64,000 bases of DNA from Lachnoclostridium sp. An76 (GTDB lineage: Bacteria > Bacillota > Clostridia > Lachnospirales > Lachnospiraceae). Below are positions 30,086-38,367 of this stretch, in pieces. The notes below the pieces were generated by a model. That model saw nothing but the letters and a program-made list of their open reading frames with translations. It was not told where the DNA came from and searched no databases. Location of the stretch: assembly GCF_002161355.1 (NCBI RefSeq), contig NZ_NFHL01000001.1:806001-870000 (forward strand). The letters run 5' to 3'. A program made the translations under genes and the position numbers. Position 1 is the stretch's first letter. Every line of letters begins with the position of its first letter.

Positions 30086-31626
30086 AGCCTTACCTCCTGT
30101 CTCTGCCAATATCGCTCATCTACCACACGATATCCTACCGCCTCTTTCAAATGGCGTTCCCTGATCTTTTCCTCGCCTTCCAAGTCAGCGATCGTACGGG
30201 CAGTTTTTATAATACGGTGGTATGCCCGGGCGGTCAGCCCCATTACTGTAAACACCTGTTCCATCAACGCGTGTTCCTTTTCCCCAAGCACACAGTATTT
30301 CTGGACATCATTTCCCCGAAGCGTAGAATTTGTCGTTATTTTTGTCCCTTTATAACGCCTTTTCTGTATTTCGCGTGCCTGGCACACTCTCTTCCTTATT
30401 GCCGCCGAGCACTCCCCCTTCCTTTCTTCAGCCAGATACCGGTATTCTACCCTGGGCGCCTCCACGCACAGATCGATCCTGTCAAGGAACGGACGGCTGA
30501 CCCTGCTTAAATACATATGGATCTGTGCAGGTGTGCATGTACACTTTTTCATATCCGGATAGCATCCGCACGGGCACGGGTTCATCGCCGCCACCAGCAT
30601 AAAATCCGCCGGGAACCTGTAATTTCCATAGTTCCTTGATATCTGTACGCTCTTTTCTTCCAGAGGCTGCCGGAGGACTTCGATCACACTCTTTCTAAAT
30701 TCCGGCAGTTCATCCAGAAAAAGGACTCCTCCATGCGCCAGGCTGATCTCACCCGGTCGCGGGACTATCCCGCCTCCGATCAGGGCTGCTCTGGTTGCTG
30801 TGTGGTGCACTTCGCGGAAAGGCCTTCTGCGTATAAGCGGTTCCTTCTCATCCAGCATCCCCAAAACACTGTATATCTTAGTGATCTCCAGGCTTTCCTC
30901 CATATCCAGCGGCGGCAGGATCCCCGCAATGCATTTCGCGGTCATAGATTTTCCGCTCCCCGGAGGACCGATCATCAGAAGATTATGTCCTCCCGCCACA
31001 GCTATCTCCGCCGCTCGCTTTACATTTTCCTGTCCCCTGATATCTGCAAAATCCGGGATCTCTTCTCCCCATTCGTCTCTAACACCTGTCTCTTTCCTGT
31101 TCTCCGGCCGCCTGCCTCCTGAAAGGATGCTGACAACCTCCTCCAGGTTCCCCACACCGATCACGTCTGCACCTTTCACCAGAGAACCTTCCGATCTGTT
31201 CTCTGCCGGTACGATAAACCGGGTTATGCCTTTTTTCTTCCCCTCCATTACAACAGGCAGGACTCCGGGTACTTTCCTCACTCTCCCGTCAAGCCCCAGC
31301 TCTCCTGTGATCAGATATCCTCCGGCCGCCTCCGGGCGGATCTGTCCGAGAGATGCCAGTATCGCTACTGCGATAGGCAGGTCAAAGGAGGCTCCTCTTT
31401 TCCTCAGTGTAGCCGGCGACAGATTAACGACTGTGCGCTTTGCCGGATAGTCGAATCCGGAATTCCGGATCGCAGTCCTCACCCTTTCCCCTGCTTCTTT
31501 TACCTCTGATGACAGATATCCCACCATATGGAACATGGGCAGACCGTTTGATACATCTGCCTCCACGCGGACAAGCTCCACTCCCAGCCCGTCGATGGCA
31601 GCGGATAAAATTGTACTGAAACTCAT
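30082..31626 (-). CDS. comM: YifB/ComM family Mg-chelatase-like AAA ATPase
   Basis: 514 residues. ComM is a hexameric helicase that helps branch migration during natural transformation. Starts MSFSTILSAAIDGLGVELVRVEADVSNGLPMFHMVGY (Lon-protease-like domain), then Walker A MIGPPGSGKSMTAK, the Walker B region GGVLFLDELPEF, and the C-terminal chelatase-like domain with NPCPCGCYPD and TARAYHRIIKTARTIADLEG. The start at 31626 has AAGGAG at 5 nt; the open frame to 31881 would overlap the promoter. Confidence 0.95.
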   Translation of the reverse strand: MSFSTILSAAIDGLGVELVRVEADVSNGLPMFHMVGYLSSEVKEAGERVRTAIRNSGFDYPAKRTVVNLSPATLRKRGASFDLPIAVAILASLGQIRPEAAGGYLITGELGLDGRVRKVPGVLPVVMEGKKKGITRFIVPAENRSEGSLVKGADVIGVGNLEEVVSILSGGRRPENRKETGVRDEWGEEIPDFADIRGQENVKRAAEIAVAGGHNLLMIGPPGSGKSMTAKCIAGILPPLDMEESLEITKIYSVLGMLDEKEPLIRRRPFREVHHTATRAALIGGGIVPRPGEISLAHGGVLFLDELPEFRKSVIEVLRQPLEEKSVQISRNYGNYRFPADFMLVAAMNPCPCGCYPDMKKCTCTPAQIHMYLSRVSRPFLDRIDLCVEAPRVEYRYLAEERKGECSAAIRKRVCQAREIQKRRYKGTKITTNSTLRGNDVQKYCVLGEKEHALMEQVFTVMGLTARAYHRIIKTARTIADLEGEEKIRERHLKEAVGYRVVDERYWQRQEVRL

Positions 31627-31776
31627 CTGTACTCCTTTCCTATGAGTTCCCTGCTCCGTAAATTTACCGAATAAAACACCACTTTTTTCAATAAATAACT
31701 GGATTTCCGGCCGATACGGCCAGACACTCTTTTGGAGTGAGATTACCGGGAAAGATATCCCCGGGAATGTATGTCT

Positions 31777-31805
31777 ATAATAGCCCACACACTGGCCAGT
31801 GTCAA
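31777..31805 (-). promoter_or_regulatory. Promoter of comM-dprA-topA with an internal palindrome
   Basis: Minus strand TTGACA (31800-31805), 17 bp, TATTAT (31777-31782). The spacer contains the perfect palindrome ACACTGGCCAGTGT (31789-31802), which could be an operator. The leader is about 150 nt. Confidence 0.7.
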
Positions 31806-31949
31806 TGCAGAACGACTTTATACCTGATATGCGGGTATTAATATACTCTTTTTTCAGATAACCGCCTTTTGCTCTTCTCACCCGTCCCTGCTGCTTTTTC
31901 TGTCCATACTGCTTTCCCCATATACTGTCCTTCTTTTAGTTGGAAAAGC

Positions 31950-31977
31950 ACGTACCTTTGTCTTTTTTCATACACTA
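31950..31977 (+). promoter_or_regulatory. SigK/SigE-type promoter of sigK
   Basis: AC (31950-31951), 17 bp, CATACACTA (31969-31977), fitting the SigK form AC-N16-17-CATANNNTA. It is placed ~27 bp before the TTG start. In Bacillus sigK is read from mother-cell promoters of this type. Confidence 0.55.
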
Positions 31978-32003
31978 TATCAAATGTGCTAAGAGGTGCC
32001 GTC

Positions 32004-32630
32004 TTGAAATCATTTCCCAGTCCTCTCACCGCTTCGGAAGAGAAGTATTACATCCAGAGATATACAGAGGGAGACCTCAATGCAAAGCACATCCTCATCG
32101 AACGGAATCTAAGGCTCGTGGCCCATGTGATCAAAAAATATCAGAACCTGGAAGAAGACCCTGAGGACCTGCTCTCCATCGGGACGATCGGACTGATCAA
32201 GGCGGTCGTCACATTCAACCCGGAGAAAGGGAACCGGCTTGCCGCGTACGCATCGCGGTGTGTGGAAAATGAAATCCTCATGCACCTGCGTGCCAAAAAG
32301 AAATCTGCAAAAGAAATCTCCCTGTACGAACCCATAGGAACAGACCGGGAGGGGAATGAGATCAAACTTTATGACATCATAGAGACCGACGAGGCCGATG
32401 TCCCTGAAAAGATCTATCTCAAAGAAAACATCCAGAAACTCTACGAAAAAGTCGAAAACGAGCTTTCCCCGAGAGAAAAGCTCGTTTTAAAAATGCGGTA
32501 TGGTCTTTATAACGGAGAAGAATACACCCAGCGGGAAATCGCCAGACAGTTAGGGATTTCCCGCTCTTACGTCTCACGGATCGAGAAGAGCGCGGTAGAA
32601 AAACTGCGGGATCACTTCCGGGACGATTAA
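32004..32630 (+). CDS. sigK: RNA polymerase sporulation sigma factor SigK
   Basis: 208 residues. Late mother-cell sigma factor for spore coat and cortex genes. Region 2 has NAKHILIERNLRLVAHVIKKYQNLEEDPEDLLSIGTIGLIKAV and KGNRLAAYASRCVENEILMHLRAKKKSAKEISLYEPIG; region 4 has TQREIARQLGISRSYVSRIEKSAVEKLRDHF. Chosen start TTG at 32004 (GAGGTG at 5 nt); a GTG at 31986 is the alternative. With this start there is almost no pro-sequence, unlike Bacillus pro-SigK. The gene is continuous, with no skin-type interruption. The stop codon coincides with repeat element C. Confidence 0.88.
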   Translation: MKSFPSPLTASEEKYYIQRYTEGDLNAKHILIERNLRLVAHVIKKYQNLEEDPEDLLSIGTIGLIKAVVTFNPEKGNRLAAYASRCVENEILMHLRAKKKSAKEISLYEPIGTDREGNEIKLYDIIETDEADVPEKIYLKENIQKLYEKVENELSPREKLVLKMRYGLYNGEEYTQREIARQLGISRSYVSRIEKSAVEKLRDHFRDD

Positions 32631-32697
32631 ATCTGCATTTATGCAGCAGGGGAGCCTTCCGGTTTTCGGACGTTTATCCGATCGGCAAGTTCCCCTG
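32629..32697. repeat. Short palindromic repeat element C after sigK
   Basis: Begins AAATCTGCATTTATG overlapping the sigK TAA, like elements A and B, and contains GTTTTCGGACGTTT, which both of those also carry. CAGGGGA (32647-32653) pairs with TCCCCTG (32691-32697). It may act as a terminator for sigK and for the convergent kinase gene. Confidence 0.65.
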
Positions 32698-32711
32698 AAA
32701 GTCCAGCTCCT

Positions 32712-33335
32712 CTACTCCTCAAAGCGTATTTTCATATAGGATCTGATCTCTTCCACGCATTTCTCGAATCCCAGCTTTCCGCTGTCCAGGCAGAGATCGT
32801 AATTCCTTGCGTCCGCCCACTCATGACCTGTGTGATAGCGGTAGAAATCGCTCCTGTACTCATCGATCCTCTGGATGTACTTTTCCATTTCTTTCTCAGT
32901 CATGCTGTGGCGCTCCATAGCGCGGTCCAGACAGAACTTCCTGTCCGCATGGATAAACACGCTCATCACATTCGGATAATCCTTCAGCACATAGTCCGCG
33001 CATCTTCCGATGATGACACAGGATTCTTTTGCCGCCAGGTCCTTGATGATCTTAGCCTGATAATTAAAGAGATTGTCATCAGACGTAAAGCCTTTGTCCT
33101 CCGGCGGGAGCAGTTCGCCCTCATAAGGCCGGCTCAGGAGCCGGAACCAGCCGGCACGGCGGATCTTTTCGTCAGACATGCCGAAAAGTCTTTCATTGAT
33201 CCCGCTGTCCTCTGACGCCATGCGCAGGATCTCGCGGCTGTAGCAGTTGATCCCCAGTTCATGGGCAAGCATCGCGCCGATCGTCTTCCCGCCGCTCCCG
33301 TACTGCCTTGAGATAGTGATCACAATATTTTTCAT
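32712..33335 (-). CDS. Cytidylate kinase-like family protein
   Basis: 207 residues. P-loop NVITISRQYGSGGKTIGAMLAHELG-type N-terminus (ITISRQYGSGGKTIGAMLA), a C-terminal mixed region (DAKSFIH-like VMSVFIHADRKFCLDRAMERHSMTEKEMEKYIQRIDEYRSDFYRYHTG). This family (Cytidylate_kin2) is related to CMP kinase but its substrate is not established. It starts 15 bp after livF, so it is likely the last gene of the liv operon. Confidence 0.85.
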   Translation of the reverse strand: MKNIVITISRQYGSGGKTIGAMLAHELGINCYSREILRMASEDSGINERLFGMSDEKIRRAGWFRLLSRPYEGELLPPEDKGFTSDDNLFNYQAKIIKDLAAKESCVIIGRCADYVLKDYPNVMSVFIHADRKFCLDRAMERHSMTEKEMEKYIQRIDEYRSDFYRYHTGHEWADARNYDLCLDSGKLGFEKCVEEIRSYMKIRFEE

Positions 33336-33350
33336 AGGGACACGCCTCCT

Positions 33351-34061
33351 TTATTCTCCGAGATAAGCTTTCTTAATAGAATCATCTTCAAGAAGGTCTT
33401 TTGCCTTCCCTTCGAGAACGATCTTTCCAGTCTCCAGGACATACGCGCGGTCCGCAATGGCGAGCGCTTTCTTTGCATTCTGCTCAACGAGGAGCACCGT
33501 GGTGCCGCTCTCGCTCACCGAACGGATAATGTCAAAGATCTCATTCACCATGATCGGAGAAAGTCCCATAGAAGGCTCATCCATGAGGATGATCTTCGGC
33601 TTTGACATGAGCGCCCGCCCCATCGCGAGCATCTGCTGCTCGCCGCCGCTGAGCGTCCCGGCCATCTGGTTCTTTCTCTCTTCCAGACGTGGGAAACGCT
33701 TATAGACATTTTTCAGGCTCTCCTCGATCTCATTTTTATCTTTTCTTGTATATGCGCCCATCTTCAGGTTTTCATACACACTCAGTTCCGCGAACACACG
33801 CCGCCCCTCCGGCACATGCGCCATTCCCATGGACACGATCTTGTGCGCCGGCACTTTTGTGATGTCTTTTCCCTCGAACAGTACGTGTCCGTTTTTCGGC
33901 GAGATCAGCCCTGTCACTGTGTGCAGGGTCGTTGTCTTGCCCGCGCCGTTGGCTCCGATCAGGGCGATGACTTCCCCTTTATCGACATGGAAGGAGATGC
34001 CTTTGATCGCCTGGATCACACCGTAATATACTTCAAGATCTTTTACTTCAAGCATTGCCAT
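33351..34061 (-). CDS. livF: Branched-chain amino acid ABC transporter ATP-binding protein LivF
   Basis: 236 residues. ATPase of a HAAT-family importer. Walker A LIGANGAGKTTTLHTV, signature LSGGEQQMLAMGRALM, Walker B IILMDEPSMGLSP, and the C-terminal ADRAYVLETGKIVLEGKAKDLLEDDSIKKAYLG typical of LivF. It follows livG by 15 bp and is preceded by GGAGG. Confidence 0.95.
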   Translation of the reverse strand: MAMLEVKDLEVYYGVIQAIKGISFHVDKGEVIALIGANGAGKTTTLHTVTGLISPKNGHVLFEGKDITKVPAHKIVSMGMAHVPEGRRVFAELSVYENLKMGAYTRKDKNEIEESLKNVYKRFPRLEERKNQMAGTLSGGEQQMLAMGRALMSKPKIILMDEPSMGLSPIMVNEIFDIIRSVSESGTTVLLVEQNAKKALAIADRAYVLETGKIVLEGKAKDLLEDDSIKKAYLGE

Positions 34062-34076
34062 AATTCACGTCTCCTC

Positions 34077-34835
34077 CTATTCTCCAAGATATGCAGTGAT
34101 GACCTGCGGATCATTTAAGACATCCGATGTCCTGCCCTGAGAGAGCACCTCTCCGAAATTCAGCACGGTCAGTCTCTCACAGATGCCGCTTACCAGTTTC
34201 ATATCATGCTCGATCAGAAGGATCGTCATATGGAATTCCTCACGGACGAAACGGATCATATCCATCAGCTCGCCCGTCTCATTTGGGTTCATGCCGGCCG
34301 CCGGCTCGTCCAGCAGAAGAAGCTTTGGCTCTGTCGCCAGGGCTCTCGCGATCTCCAGCCTTCTCTGCTGACCGTACGGAAGGTTCGCCGCGTCTACGTG
34401 CGCGTACTTTTCCAGGTCAAACACTTTGAGCAGTTCCATTGCCTTCTCATCCATCTCCCGCTCTACCCTGCGGTATCCCGGCAGACGCAGGATCCCTTCC
34501 AGCGTGGAATAATGATGTTTATTGTGGAGTCCTGCCTTTACATTATCCAGCACGCTCAGTTTCTTAAAGAGACGGATATTCTGGAATGTCCTGGCAATTC
34601 CCGCCTTACTTATATCAATGGTCTTCTTTCCGGTAATATCCTGACCATCCAGGATGACTTTCCCGCTGTCCGGCTTATACACTCCGGTCAGCAGGTTAAA
34701 GACCGTTGTCTTTCCCGCCCCGTTCGGCCCGATCAGGCCGTACAGCTCTTCTTTTTCGATTGAAATATCAAATGCATTCACCGCGCGGAGACCGCCAAAT
34801 GAAATGCCGAGATTTTTTACATCCAGTAATGCCAT
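34077..34835 (-). CDS. livG: Branched-chain amino acid ABC transporter ATP-binding protein LivG
   Basis: 252 residues. Walker A LIGPNGAGKTTVFNLLTGVY, the LivG-type GIARTFQNIRLFKKLSVLDNV, the signature LPYGQQRRLEIARALAT, Walker B LLLLDEPAAGMNP, and VSGICERLTVLNFGEVLSQG. The start at 34835 shares one base with the livM stop (TAATG) and has GGAGG at 10 nt; the open frame to 34889 lies within livM. Confidence 0.95.
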   Translation of the reverse strand: MALLDVKNLGISFGGLRAVNAFDISIEKEELYGLIGPNGAGKTTVFNLLTGVYKPDSGKVILDGQDITGKKTIDISKAGIARTFQNIRLFKKLSVLDNVKAGLHNKHHYSTLEGILRLPGYRRVEREMDEKAMELLKVFDLEKYAHVDAANLPYGQQRRLEIARALATEPKLLLLDEPAAGMNPNETGELMDMIRFVREEFHMTILLIEHDMKLVSGICERLTVLNFGEVLSQGRTSDVLNDPQVITAYLGE

Positions 34836-35923
34836 TATTGCACAGCCTCCTTTTTCTTTCTTCCGAATCTGAGATAACGCTCTCTCCACTCGATCGCCTT
34901 TGGCGCCCAGTTAAAGAGCATCATAACGATCAGCACGATCGCATAGACGAGCATGCGGTAATCTGATACCGGCAGGCCTCTGAGAAGTTCCGGAAGCATG
35001 GTCAGGATCGTCGCTGCGATGATGGATCCCCTGATATTTCCGATACCGCCCAGCACGACGAATACGAGGATCATGATCGACTGGTTGTATCCGAAGTTGT
35101 TTGTATTCGCTGTCAGGGTAGACAGGTTATGCGCATAGAGTACACCCGCCGCGCCTGCAAGCGCTGCTGAAACTGTAAATGCCATCAGTTTATATTTCGT
35201 CACATTGATACCGATCGACTCTGCTGCGATCCGGTTGTCACGGATCGACATGATCGCGCGGCCATCCCTGGAATTGATCAGATTGAGCACGATAAACAGA
35301 GTGATCAGGATCAGAATAAATCCGATCAGGAAGGTGGCGTCTTTGGGCGTTCCCGTGATCCCCTGCGGCCCGTTCACGATCACCGTACCGTCCGGCTCCA
35401 TGTCCAGCGCCATCACATCCTTTGTGGAGAAGTGGAAACCATTCTCATCTTTTCCGATATACAGGACATTGACCAGGTTCTTGATGATCTCACCGAAAGC
35501 AAGCGTAACGATCGCCAGATAATCCCCTTTCAGGCGGAGTACCGGGATGCCGATCAGGATGCCAAACACTGCCGCCACCACGATACCGATCAGGAGCGCC
35601 AGAAGGAAGCGGACAATGTCAACTGTGATCACGTCCCGCATGCATTTCGAAAAGAACGCGCTGGCGAACGCGCCCACGCACATAAAGCCCGCATGCCCCA
35701 GACTCAGCTCGCCCAGGATACCGACCACCAGGTTCAGCGAAACAGCAAGGATCACATAAATACAGATCGGCACCATCAGCCCTTCCAGCAGGCTGGATAC
35801 GCTGCCCGTACTGATAAGCGTCTGCATGACTGCAAATGCCACGATGACAATTGCGTAGGTGAGCAGATTCTTTCTCGTATTTTTGTTCATAGTACTGATT
35901 TTATTTTTCATCGTCTTCTGCAT
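34835..35923 (-). CDS. livM: Branched-chain amino acid ABC transporter permease LivM
   Basis: About 362 residues with around nine membrane helices and the family motif NLVVGILGELSLGHAGFMCVGAF, plus LRLKGDYLAIVTLAFGEIIKNL and IRDNRIAAESIGINVTKYKLMAF. The frame begins at a GTG at 35932 next to the livH stop; the ATG at 35923 has AGGTGG upstream and is preferred. It carries an insert of ~40 residues (GKDENGFHFSTKDVMALDMEPDG) in the middle loop. Confidence 0.93.
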   Translation of the reverse strand: MQKTMKNKISTMNKNTRKNLLTYAIVIVAFAVMQTLISTGSVSSLLEGLMVPICIYVILAVSLNLVVGILGELSLGHAGFMCVGAFASAFFSKCMRDVITVDIVRFLLALLIGIVVAAVFGILIGIPVLRLKGDYLAIVTLAFGEIIKNLVNVLYIGKDENGFHFSTKDVMALDMEPDGTVIVNGPQGITGTPKDATFLIGFILILITLFIVLNLINSRDGRAIMSIRDNRIAAESIGINVTKYKLMAFTVSAALAGAAGVLYAHNLSTLTANTNNFGYNQSIMILVFVVLGGIGNIRGSIIAATILTMLPELLRGLPVSDYRMLVYAIVLIVMMLFNWAPKAIEWRERYLRFGRKKKEAVQ

Positions 35924-35932
35924 ATCATCCAC

Positions 35933-36817
35933 CTACACTTTCTCCTGAATCTTCTTACCTAAAAGTCCGGTAGGCTTTACAAGCAGCACAATGATCAGGA
36001 CAGCAAACACGATCGCGTCCGCCATCTGAGAGGAGATATATGCCCTTCCGAAAATCTCGATCACTCCGAGGAGAAGCCCTCCGATAAACGCTCCCGGGAT
36101 CGAGCCGATCCCGCCGAATACTGCGGCAACAAACGCTTTGATACCGGGCAGGGCGCCTGTGTAAGGCGTCAGGCTCGGATAAGCGGAGCATAACAGGACT
36201 CCGGCCACAGCCGCCAGCGCGGAGCCGATCGCGAAAGTAAGGGCGATCGTTCCGTTCACATTGATCCCCATGAGCTGTGCTGCGCCTTTATCCTCGGAGA
36301 CAGCGCGCATCGCCTGTCCGGGCTTTGACTTCTGCACGAATGTGATCAGCACTGCCATGATAATCAGGCAGACAACGATAGTCACGACCGTCTCCCCGGA
36401 AATATTCAGCTTTCCGCCTGCCAGCGACAGTCCTTTCCATTTGATCACAGATGGGAACGTCTGTGCATTCGCGCCAAATACAAGAAGCGCCACATTCTGG
36501 AGCAGGTAGCTCACACCGATGGCAGTGATCAGCACTGCCAGTGATGACGACGCATTTCGCAGCGGCTTGTAGGCGATCCTCTCGATCACCACACCGAGCA
36601 GCGTACATACACCGACCGCGATCAGTATTGCGATGATCGGCGACATACCCGCCTGGGTCATAGAGATAAGCGCCACATATGCGCCGATCATGATGACATC
36701 ACCGTGAGCGAAGTTCAGCATCTTTGCGATACCGTATACCATGGTATATCCGAGGGCAATGATCGCATAGACGCTTCCAAGGCTCAATCCATTGATTAAA
36801 TAAGATATAAAGCTCAT
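35933..36817 (-). CDS. livH: Branched-chain amino acid ABC transporter permease LivH
   Basis: 294 residues with about eight helices. Motifs YLINGLSLGSVYAIIALGYTMVYGIAKMLNFAHGDVIMIGAYVAL and GALPGIKAFVAAVFGGIGSIPGAFIGGLLLGVIE. The start at 36817 has AAGGA at 6 nt; other in-frame Met codons at 36823 and 36832 have poorer sites. First gene of a livHMGF-kinase operon; no periplasmic-type binding protein gene (LivJ/LivK) lies next to it. Confidence 0.94.
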   Translation of the reverse strand: MSFISYLINGLSLGSVYAIIALGYTMVYGIAKMLNFAHGDVIMIGAYVALISMTQAGMSPIIAILIAVGVCTLLGVVIERIAYKPLRNASSSLAVLITAIGVSYLLQNVALLVFGANAQTFPSVIKWKGLSLAGGKLNISGETVVTIVVCLIIMAVLITFVQKSKPGQAMRAVSEDKGAAQLMGINVNGTIALTFAIGSALAAVAGVLLCSAYPSLTPYTGALPGIKAFVAAVFGGIGSIPGAFIGGLLLGVIEIFGRAYISSQMADAIVFAVLIIVLLVKPTGLLGKKIQEKV

Positions 36818-36861
36818 ACTCATTCCTTCCATTTCTTTATCTTATTGTTGACATTACTTCG

Positions 36862-36891
36862 ATTATATCACAGGGGGACAGGGGATAGCAA
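36862..36891 (-). promoter_or_regulatory. Promoter of the liv operon
   Basis: Minus strand TTGCTA (36886-36891), 18 bp, TATAAT (36862-36867). Confidence 0.55.
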
Positions 36892-36892
36892 T

Positions 36893-36917
36893 AAAAAAAT
36901 CGAGTGTGCTCGGTTTT
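36893..36917 (-). terminator. Short terminator after the methyltransferase gene
   Basis: Minus strand AAAAACCGAG, 4-nt loop, CTCG followed by ATTTTTTT. The stem is short but both A and T tracts are good, so it may work in both directions. Confidence 0.6.
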
Positions 36918-36926
36918 TGTTCTCTC

Positions 36927-38132
36927 CTACTTCTCCTCACACACCTGGAAGATATAAAACTTCAAATAATATGAATCCCCGGCTCCCCACAGGATCGGAT
37001 GATCCGGCGCCTGTGTCCGGAACTCCACCTGCCGCAGCCGCTTATGCACATTCTGCGCAGCCTGCCCGATGGTCTTAGTGAAAAGCTCCTGATCCATGAA
37101 ATGCGAGCAGGAGCAGGTCGCCAGATAACCGCCATCCTTTACCAGCTTCATGCCACGCAGATTGATCTCCCGGTATCCTTTCACCGCTTTTTTGATCGAG
37201 CTTCTGGACTTGGTAAACGCGGGCGGGTCCAGGATCACCACATCGAACTTCTCCCCCTGCTTTTCCAGTCTCGGGAGCAGGTCGAACACATCCTCGCAGA
37301 TAAATTCCACCCGGTCGGAAAGGCCGTTCAGCGCCGCATTCTCCCGCGCCTGGGCCACGCCCAGCTCTGAAGCATCCACGCCAAGCACATGCTCCGCCCC
37401 GGCCAGCCCGGCATTGAGGGCAAAAGAGCCGGTGTGGGTAAAGCAGTCCAGCACCCGCGCGCCTCTGCACAGTTTCGCCGCTGCCCGGCGGTTATATTTC
37501 TGATCCAGGAAGAATCCCGTCTTCTGTCCGTCTTTTACGTCCACGTAGTAGCGCACGCCGTTCTCCACGATCTCCACCTTCGTGTCAAACGGTTCGCCGA
37601 TAAAGCCCTTGATGCGCTCCATGCCCTCCTGCTCGCGCACCTTCGCGTCACTCCGCTCGTACACGCCGCGGATATGGATGCCGTCCGCCTCCATCAGCTC
37701 CTTCAGGATATCAACGATCATCCCCTTGAACCGGTCGATCCCAAGCGCCAGGGATTCCACGACCAGCACGTCCGCGAACTTATCCACCACAAGCCCGGGC
37801 AGAAAGTCCGCCTCCCCGAAGATCACGCGGCAGCTCGAGATATCATCCATGACCTTCTTCCTGTACTCCCACGCATTCTTCACCCGCATGCGGAGAAAAG
37901 ACTCGTCCACCTCGGTATCCCGGTCTCTTGTCATCATACGGACGGTCAGCTTCGAATTGCGGTTGACAAATCCCCGTCCCAGGGGATACCCGTCAAAATC
38001 ATGGACGAGCACGATATCCCCCTCCGTAAAGCTCCCCATAATACTTTCCACTTCATTATCATAGATCCAGGGACCGCCCTGCTTTAATGTGCGCCCCGCG
38101 CCTTTCTTTAATGTAACAACTGCATTCGGCAT
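36927..38132 (-). CDS. Class I SAM-dependent rRNA methyltransferase (RlmI-like)
   Basis: 401 residues. N-terminal PUA-like domain (GRTLKQGGPWIYDNEVESI, FVNRNSKLTVRMMTRD), then the methyltransferase fold with SAM motif VLDCFTHTGSFALNAGLAGAEHVLGVDAS, DPPAFTKSRSSIKKAVKGYREINLRGMKL and the YLATCSCSHFM segment. RlmI makes 5-methylcytosine in 23S rRNA; the family also includes other C5-cytosine enzymes, so the exact target base is inferred. Confidence 0.9.
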   Translation of the reverse strand: MPNAVVTLKKGAGRTLKQGGPWIYDNEVESIMGSFTEGDIVLVHDFDGYPLGRGFVNRNSKLTVRMMTRDRDTEVDESFLRMRVKNAWEYRKKVMDDISSCRVIFGEADFLPGLVVDKFADVLVVESLALGIDRFKGMIVDILKELMEADGIHIRGVYERSDAKVREQEGMERIKGFIGEPFDTKVEIVENGVRYYVDVKDGQKTGFFLDQKYNRRAAAKLCRGARVLDCFTHTGSFALNAGLAGAEHVLGVDASELGVAQARENAALNGLSDRVEFICEDVFDLLPRLEKQGEKFDVVILDPPAFTKSRSSIKKAVKGYREINLRGMKLVKDGGYLATCSCSHFMDQELFTKTIGQAAQNVHKRLRQVEFRTQAPDHPILWGAGDSYYLKFYIFQVCEEK

Positions 38133-38277
38133 AACTCTTCCTCCTGTCGATCCTCACTTTATTTTCTCTTCGGCAGTTTCCGAAAGATATCATACCACAG
38201 TTCTCCTGCCCCGTCACAGAAAAAATGCCTCACAGAGAGCTGCCGGGCGCTGCTCTGTGAACCATGCCCATACAGGG

Positions 38278-38323
38278 AATGCCCCGGACCGCCTGCATAT
38301 CTCCCACAGCCGTCCGGGGCATT
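38278..38323 (-). terminator. Terminator hairpin after the ABC exporter genes
   Basis: AATGCCCCGGAC (38278-38289) and GTCCGGGGCATT (38312-38323), perfect 12-bp arms. Plus-strand T tract ATTTTCTTC; weak T tract on the minus strand. The 235-bp gap 38133-38367 holds nothing else recognisable. Confidence 0.6.
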
Positions 38324-38367
38324 TTCTTCAGGACTCGCGCTTTCGCCGCAGTCCCCGCCCACTCTCA

